Assembly: GCA_021298085.1 (NCBI GenBank)
Contig: JAJTDE010000057.1
Span: forward strand, 1 to 33,166
Direction: 5' to 3'
Length of the DNA: 33,166 nt
Source of the DNA: Rubrivivax sp.
Lineage (GTDB): Bacteria; Pseudomonadota; Gammaproteobacteria; Burkholderiales; Burkholderiaceae_C
Shown here: piece after piece, positions 28,618 to 33,166 of the stretch
How positions within the stretch are numbered: the stretch's first letter is position 1
Layout: every line of letters begins with the position of its first letter
Program-made: the position numbers and the translations under genes
The notes under the pieces: generated by a model
The model's input: the letters and a program-made list of their open reading frames with translations, nothing else
What the model was told of the DNA's origin: nothing
Database searches by the model: none

Positions 28618-29585
28618 AGCGCGACCTGCTGCAGATCGCGCTGTTTGCGGCCCTGCTCGTGGGCCTGGCCATCGGGCTGGACAGCGGCGTCTGGCTGACC
28701 TTTGTGATGATGGCGCTCTACGGCGCGCTGCTGGCCCAGGCCTGGAACATCCTGGGCGGCTTTGGCGGCCAGTTTTCTTTTGGTCATGCCCTGTTCTTTG
28801 GCGTGGGTGCGTATGTGCAGGTGATTGCGCAGGTCACCTGGGGCATCAATGCCTGGGTGGCGCTGGCCGCGGGCATGTTGGTGGCGGCGGCCGTGGGTGC
28901 CGGCGTGGGCGCTTTAAGCTTCCGCTACGGCCTCAAGGGCAGCTACTTTGCGCTGGTGACGCTGGCCTTTGCCGAGGTCTTCCGCATCCTGGCCGTGACG
29001 GTGGATTTCACCGGCGGCGGCGTGGGCATGATGCTGCCGCTGAAGGAAAGTGTGGCCCAGATGCAGTTTGCCTCACGGCGCGGCTACCTGGTGCTGATCG
29101 GTGCGCTGGTGGTGACGGCGCTGCTGCTGACGGCCTGGCTGCGCCACTCGCGTTTCGGTGCCCGGCTGCAGGCCGTGCGCGACAACGAGGACGCCGCCAG
29201 TGCCATCGGCGTGGACCCCTACCGCACCAAGCTCGCGGCCATCACGCTGTCGGGTGCCTTCATGGGGGCTGCCGGCGCGTTTTATGTGCAGGTCTTCCAG
29301 TACATCGACCCTGGCATTGCCTTTGGCGCGCACGTCAGCGTCGAGGCCCTGGTGGGCGCGATCGTGGGAGGCATGGGCACCTTGTGGGGCCCGGTGGCGG
29401 GCGCCGTGGTGCTGCACCTGCTGGCCGACCTCACCCGCAACCTGTTTGGCCAGCTGCCCGGGTTGAACATGGTGATCTACGGGGCCGTGCTGGTGTTGAT
29501 CGTGATGTTCCTGCCGCGTGGCCTTGCAGGGTTGTGGGGCGCGGGCACCTCGGTGCGGGCACTGTGGAAGTCGCGCCGTGGCTGA
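28614..29585 (+). CDS. Liv-type ABC transporter, inner-membrane permease (LivM type)
   Basis: 323 residues. AQAWNILGGFGGQFSFGHAL, then FFGVGAY, is the LivM signature. SYFALVTLAFAEVFRILAV and FGARLQAVRDNEDAASAIGV (the loop that contacts the ATPase) confirm it. About ten hydrophobic segments are present. Both ends overlap neighbours: the start with the LivH gene and the stop with the start of the LivG gene. This arrangement favours co-ordinated translation. Confidence 0.95.
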   Translation: MKRDLLQIALFAALLVGLAIGLDSGVWLTFVMMALYGALLAQAWNILGGFGGQFSFGHALFFGVGAYVQVIAQVTWGINAWVALAAGMLVAAAVGAGVGALSFRYGLKGSYFALVTLAFAEVFRILAVTVDFTGGGVGMMLPLKESVAQMQFASRRGYLVLIGALVVTALLLTAWLRHSRFGARLQAVRDNEDAASAIGVDPYRTKLAAITLSGAFMGAAGAFYVQVFQYIDPGIAFGAHVSVEALVGAIVGGMGTLWGPVAGAVVLHLLADLTRNLFGQLPGLNMVIYGAVLVLIVMFLPRGLAGLWGAGTSVRALWKSRRG

Positions 29586-30321
29586 ACTGCTGAGCCTCAC
29601 GAACCTGTCGCGCGCCTTCGGTGGCCTGCGTGCCGTGCAGGACGTCAGCCTGAGCGTGCCGCGCGGCAGCCTGACGGCCCTGATCGGGCCCAACGGCGCG
29701 GGCAAGACGACGCTGTTTGCGCTGATGTCGGGTTTTCTGGTGCCCGACAGCGGCACCGTGCACTTCAACGGGCAGGACATCACCGGCCGGGCGCCGCACC
29801 TGAATGCCCGGGCCGGCATGACCCGCACCTTCCAGATCGTGCAGCCTTTTGCGCAGCAGACGGTGCGCGAGAACATCGCCGTCGGCGCCCACCTGCACGA
29901 ACCGCGCCGCGCCGCCGCGCTGGCCGCCGCGGAGGCCGTCGCCCAGCGTGTGGGCCTGGCCGATCAGCTGGACAAACCCGCCGGAGACCTCACCGTGGCC
30001 GGCCGCAAGCGCCTGGAGCTGGCGCGCGCCCTGGCCACGCGGCCCCAGTTGCTGCTGCTGGACGAGGTGCTGGCGGGCCTGAACCCCCAGGAGGTGGCCG
30101 AGATGATCCCAGTGGTGCGCTCGCTGGTGGCCGACGGCGTCACGGTGTTCATGATCGAACACGTGATGCAGGCGGTGATGAACCTGGCCGAGCAGGTCTG
30201 GGTGCTGGCCCAGGGCCAGCTGATCGCCCACGGGACACCGGCCGAGGTGACGTCCGACACGCGTGTCATCGAGGCCTACCTGGGCCATGGTGCGGCCGAA
30301 CGCCTGAAGGCCCGCGCATGA
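29578..30321 (+). CDS. Liv-type ABC transporter ATPase (LivG type)
   Basis: 247 residues from GTG 29578, overlapping the LivM stop by 8 bases. Walker A GPNGAGKTT, the LivG-specific RTFQIVQPFAQQTVRENIAV segment, Walker B LLLLDEVLAGLNP and H-loop FMIEHVM are intact. The signature helix reads LTVAGRKRLELARAL, the relaxed form common in LivG rather than LSGGQ. It energises import together with the LivF-type ATPase that follows, whose start overlaps its stop (ATGA). Confidence 0.94.
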   Translation: MAELLSLTNLSRAFGGLRAVQDVSLSVPRGSLTALIGPNGAGKTTLFALMSGFLVPDSGTVHFNGQDITGRAPHLNARAGMTRTFQIVQPFAQQTVRENIAVGAHLHEPRRAAALAAAEAVAQRVGLADQLDKPAGDLTVAGRKRLELARALATRPQLLLLDEVLAGLNPQEVAEMIPVVRSLVADGVTVFMIEHVMQAVMNLAEQVWVLAQGQLIAHGTPAEVTSDTRVIEAYLGHGAAERLKARA

Positions 30322-31037
30322 ACGCCGCCACACCCTTGCTGGACATCCGGCAGCTGCGCGGTGGTTATGGCCGTGTCGAGGTGCTGCGTGGCGTCAGCCT
30401 GCAGGTCAGGCGCGGTGAGATCGTGGCCCTGCTGGGCAGCAACGGCGCGGGCAAGAGCACGCTGAACAACGTGGTCTGCGGCATCGTGCCCACCTGGGAC
30501 GGCAGCGTGCACTTTGACGGGCAGGACTTGACCCGCGCCCACCACCGCACGGTGGTGCAGGCCGGGCTGATCCAGGTGCCCGAAGGGCGGCGCATCTTCC
30601 CCAACCTGTCGGTGCTGGAGAACCTGGAACTGGGCAGTTATGCCCGCGGGCGCGAGCGGCGGGCCGCCAACCTGGAGAAGGTCTTTGCCACCTTCCCGCG
30701 CCTGGCCGAACGCACCGCCCAGCTGGCCGGCACGATGAGCGGCGGCGAGCAGCAGATGCTGGCCATCGGGCGTGGCCTGATGGCCGAGCCGACGCTGCTG
30801 ATCCTGGATGAGCCCTCGCTGGGGTTGTCGCCGCTGCTGGTCGAGGAGATGTTCAGCCTGATCCGCCGGCTGCACGAAGAAGGCCTGTCAGTGCTGCTGG
30901 TGGAGCAGAACGTCGGCCAGAGCCTGGACATCGCCGACCGGGCCTATGTGCTGGAAAACGGCACGCTGCGCTTCGACGGCACACCGGAGCAGCTGCTGGC
31001 CAGCGCCGAACTGAAGCGTGCCTACCTCGGCGTCTGA
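30318..31037 (+). CDS. Liv-type ABC transporter ATPase (LivF type)
   Basis: 239 residues. Walker A GSNGAGKST, the LivF motif QVPEGRRIFPNLSVLENLEL, signature MSGGEQQMLAIGRGL, Walker B LLILDEPSLGLSP and H-loop LLVEQNV are all present. GSNGAGKSTLNNVVCGIVP is slightly atypical (NNV where TTL..ISG is common). It completes the five-part transporter, and the next gene (a Bug receptor) follows after 67 bases. Confidence 0.95.
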   Translation: MNAATPLLDIRQLRGGYGRVEVLRGVSLQVRRGEIVALLGSNGAGKSTLNNVVCGIVPTWDGSVHFDGQDLTRAHHRTVVQAGLIQVPEGRRIFPNLSVLENLELGSYARGRERRAANLEKVFATFPRLAERTAQLAGTMSGGEQQMLAIGRGLMAEPTLLILDEPSLGLSPLLVEEMFSLIRRLHEEGLSVLLVEQNVGQSLDIADRAYVLENGTLRFDGTPEQLLASAELKRAYLGV

Positions 31038-31104
31038 GCGCCCGCCTGGCCACGTGTCCTGAACCCCGCTCAGCGCCCTTCAACCCCAAGGAGTGGACCC
31101 CATC

Positions 31105-32064
31105 ATGCAAAGACGCCCCCTGCTGCGCAACGCGCTGGCCCTGGCGGCCGCCGTCGCCCTGCCCGCGCGTGCGCAGAACACGCCGCCGGTGCGCATCCTG
31201 GTGGGGGCGCCCCCGGGTGGCACCACCGACATGCTGGCCCGCGAGATTGCGCCGGAGATGGGCCGCCTGCTGGGCCGCAACGTGCTGGTGGAAAACCGCA
31301 GCGGCGCCGGCGGCAACCTGGCGGCCGACACCGTGGCCAAGGCCGCCCCTGACGGCAACACGCTGCTGCTGTCGTTCACCAGCCACACCATCAACGCCAC
31401 GCTGTACCCCAAGCTGCCCTTTGACCCGGTGGCCGATTTCACGCCACTGACGATGGTGGCCACCTCGCCGTCGGTGCTGGTGGCCCACCCGTCGCTGCCG
31501 GTGAAGGACGTGCGCGAGCTGATCGCCTACGCCCGCACGCGGCCCGGCCAGCTGAGTTTTGCCATCGGTGGCATCGGCAGCAGCCTGCACCTGGCGGGTG
31601 AGGCCTTCAAGCTGCAGGCCAAGCTGTTCATCGTCAACATCCCCTACCGCGGCACCGCACCGGCCATTGGCGACGTGGTGGCGGGCAACGTGCCGCTGAT
31701 GTTTGCGGCCGTGGGCAATGCGCGCAGCCTGGTGGCCTCCGGCAAGCTCAAGGTGCTGGGCGTGACGTCTCCGAAGCGCCTGCCGCAGTTTCCGGATGCG
31801 CCGGCCATCGCCGAGGTGCTGCCGGGTTATGAGTCCAGCGCCTGGTTTGGGCTGTTTGGCCCGGCCCGCATGCCCGCCGAGCTGACGCAGCGCATCAGCG
31901 ACGCAGCGCGCGCCGCCATCCGCGGTGATGGCCTGAAGAAACGGCTGGAGGCCGACGCCGCCACGCCCGTGGGCAATGCCCCGGTGGAGTTTGCCGCCTT
32001 TGTGAAGGCCGACGTGCCGCGCTGGGCGGCCCTGGTGCGCTACTCGGGTGCCACCCCGGACTGA
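31105..32064 (+). CDS. Bug-family tripartite tricarboxylate receptor protein
   Basis: 319 residues from ATG 31105. A signal peptide (LLRNALALAAAVALPARA) ends near residue 26. PVRILVGAPPGGTTDMLARE, VLVENRSGAGGNLAADTVAK, PDGNTLLLSFTSHTINATLY, HLAGEAFKLQA and PYRGTAPAIGDVVAGNVPLM are Bug landmarks. Bug proteins bind small carboxylates in the periplasm and are abundant in Burkholderiales, often without a TctAB partner, as here. Placed between a Liv-type transporter and a hydro-lyase, it probably recognises the same or a related acid. It is preceded by AAGGAG about 11 bases from the ATG. Confidence 0.93.
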   Translation: MQRRPLLRNALALAAAVALPARAQNTPPVRILVGAPPGGTTDMLAREIAPEMGRLLGRNVLVENRSGAGGNLAADTVAKAAPDGNTLLLSFTSHTINATLYPKLPFDPVADFTPLTMVATSPSVLVAHPSLPVKDVRELIAYARTRPGQLSFAIGGIGSSLHLAGEAFKLQAKLFIVNIPYRGTAPAIGDVVAGNVPLMFAAVGNARSLVASGKLKVLGVTSPKRLPQFPDAPAIAEVLPGYESSAWFGLFGPARMPAELTQRISDAARAAIRGDGLKKRLEADAATPVGNAPVEFAAFVKADVPRWAALVRYSGATPD

Positions 32065-32091
32065 CCCCCTCTGTACCCTACCCCCGCCGCC

Positions 32092-33166
32092 ATGCCCACG
32101 CCCCGTACCCTGGCCCAGAAGCTCATCGCCCGCGCAGCCGGGCGAGGCGCTGTGCAGGTCGGTGAGATCGTCACCTGCCGTGTCGATCTGGCCATGTTCC
32201 ACGACAGCAGCGGGCCGCGCCGCCTGAAACCCATGCTGGCCGAGATCGGCGCCAGCCTCTGGGACAAGGACAAGGTGGTGCTGGTGATCGACCACTACGT
32301 GCCCGAGGCCGATGACGAGAGCCGGCGCATCGTGCGGCTGGCACGCGACTGGGCGCGCGACGAAGCGCTGCCCCATGTGCACGACAGCCAGGGCATCTGC
32401 CACGTGGTGCTGCCCCAGGCCGGCCACCTGCGCCCGGGCATGCTGGCCGTGGGTGGCGATTCCCACTCCCCCACCGGCGGCGCCTTCGGGGCCTACATGT
32501 TTGGCGTCGGCGCCACGGAGATGCTGGGCGTGGTGTCCACCGGCGAGATCTGGCTGCAGGTACCACAGACCATCTTCCTGCAGTGGGACGGCGTGTTGTC
32601 GCCCGGGGTCTGCGCCAAGGACATGATGCTGCAGACCCTGGGCCGCTTCGGCATGAGCGGCGGGCAGTACCAGGCGGTGGAGTTTGTGGGCGAGGCCGTG
32701 CGCAGCTTGTCCATGCCCGAACGCATGACCTTGTGCAACATGGCGGCCGAGCTCGGCGCCCAGACAGGCCTGGTGGCCCCGGACGCCACCACGCAGGCCT
32801 GGCTGGCCGCGCATGGTGTCAGCCTGGCGGATGAGGACATCGCGCCCTGGCACAGTGACGCTGGTGGCCCCGGCACGCGCCATGTCTTCGACGCCGCGGC
32901 ACTGCCGCCTCAGGTGGCGCTGCCCCACAGCCCGGCCCGCGCGCAGCCGGTGGGCAGCCTGCCGGCCACGCCGGTGGACGTGGCCTACATCGGCGCCTGC
33001 ACCGGCGCCAAGATCGACGACCTTCGCGCCGCCGCGCAGGTGCTGGCCGGCCGCCACATCGCGCCCGGTGTGCAACTGCTGCTGGCCCCCGCCAGCCTGC
33101 GCGACCAGCAGCAGGCGGCCGACGAAGGGGTGCTACCCGCCCTGCTGGCCGCAGGGGCCACGCTGC
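32092..33166 (+). CDS. Aconitase/3-isopropylmalate-dehydratase-type large subunit, 3' end outside window
   Basis: At least 358 residues, and the frame is still open at the edge. TLAQKLIARAAGRGAVQVGE, FHDSSGPRRL, VIDHYVPEADD, DSQGICHVVLPQAGHLRPGM, GGDSHSPTGGAFGAYMFGVG and IGACTGAKIDDLRAAAQVLA follow the aconitase-superfamily order. The last holds the first Fe-S cysteine; the remaining CxxC lies past the edge. It is not a close match to either AcnA or leucine-pathway LeuC, so it is probably a catabolic hydro-lyase that hydrates or dehydrates a branched or C4-C6 dicarboxylate. The start is ATG 32092, 28 bases after the Bug gene. Confidence 0.88.
   Translation, partial: MPTPRTLAQKLIARAAGRGAVQVGEIVTCRVDLAMFHDSSGPRRLKPMLAEIGASLWDKDKVVLVIDHYVPEADDESRRIVRLARDWARDEALPHVHDSQGICHVVLPQAGHLRPGMLAVGGDSHSPTGGAFGAYMFGVGATEMLGVVSTGEIWLQVPQTIFLQWDGVLSPGVCAKDMMLQTLGRFGMSGGQYQAVEFVGEAVRSLSMPERMTLCNMAAELGAQTGLVAPDATTQAWLAAHGVSLADEDIAPWHSDAGGPGTRHVFDAAALPPQVALPHSPARAQPVGSLPATPVDVAYIGACTGAKIDDLRAAAQVLAGRHIAPGVQLLLAPASLRDQQQAADEGVLPALLAAGATL

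Noticed and set aside
31034..31074. CTGAGCG and CGCTCAG inverted repeat after the LivF-type gene as a terminator
   Set aside because: The arms are only 7 bp with a spacer of nearly 30 bases and no T-tract, so it is no better than chance in GC-rich DNA.
30853..33075. Very long minus-strand ORF of 740 codons
   Set aside because: It is antisense to the Bug receptor, the hydro-lyase and part of the LivF-type ATPase, all with clear family motifs. Its His/Gly/Arg-rich composition is typical of shadow frames in GC-rich DNA.
1..33166. CRISPR arrays, tRNA or rRNA genes, prophage or integrase modules
   Set aside because: No spaced repeat series, cloverleaf-like segment, rRNA-like stretch or phage or integrase protein was recognised on either strand by reading.

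Overview
This is a GC-rich chromosomal window. It is most likely from a betaproteobacterium of the order Burkholderiales (Comamonadaceae or the Rubrivivax/Leptothrix/Ideonella group). The evidence is the strong GC3 codon bias, a Bug-type (tripartite tricarboxylate) receptor, a PEP-CTERM protein, a modABC-modE locus with a ModE box, and families typical of that order. This assignment is inferred from protein resemblance, without a database search.

Layout. Positions 1-3.9 kb form a gene graveyard. Two genes look intact: an alpha/beta hydrolase and a cupin. Around them lie remnants of a carboxymuconolactone decarboxylase, a small membrane protein, an ArgO/LysE exporter, a ketopantoate reductase, an aminoglycoside-phosphotransferase-like kinase and an enolase-like protein. 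Several remnants carry frameshifts or internal deletions that remove catalytic segments. An exact 77-bp direct repeat (1-77 and 2279-2355) brackets the first 2.2 kb. Positions 4.0-5.9 kb hold a PQQ-type sugar dehydrogenase lipoprotein and a di-heme cytochrome c. Positions 5.9-9.9 kb are a patchy accessory zone: a histone-H1-like Lys/Ala-rich protein, a Phd/VapC-type toxin-antitoxin pair, a gene-poor stretch, a small unknown ORF, a broken small gene, an HPF/RaiA-like ribosome-associated protein that appears to start at ATT, and MsrB.

Positions 9.9-13.1 kb hold a molybdate uptake and regulation locus (ModE box, modA, modB, a short modC, modE). It is convergent with an M3 oligoendopeptidase (13.1-14.9 kb). 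Positions 15.0-18.5 kb hold a tightly coupled operon: a persulfide-dioxygenase-like metallo-hydrolase, a SulP anion transporter with a STAS domain, and a GNAT-VOC fusion. A small hypothetical gene, a PEP-CTERM protein and a small one-helix membrane protein follow. Positions 19.9-22.0 kb encode exonuclease VII (xseA-xseB), whose large subunit carries an extra N-terminal DUF5710-like domain. An S9 prolyl-oligopeptidase-family enzyme follows (22.1-24.2 kb).

Positions 24.3-33.2 kb look like one functional unit for uptake and catabolism of an organic acid. It comprises a class III CoA-transferase, a GntR/UTRA regulator with a palindromic operator, a complete Liv-type ABC transporter (substrate-binding protein, two permeases, two ATPases), a Bug-type receptor, and an aconitase/isopropylmalate-dehydratase-type hydro-lyase that runs off the window edge.

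No rRNA, tRNA, CRISPR array, complete insertion sequence or prophage was recognised. The most distinctive items are the bracketed graveyard, the probable ATT-initiated HPF-like gene, the DUF5710-XseA fusion, the split of Mop sensing between ModE and a truncated ModC, and the sulfur operon with its GNAT-VOC fusion.
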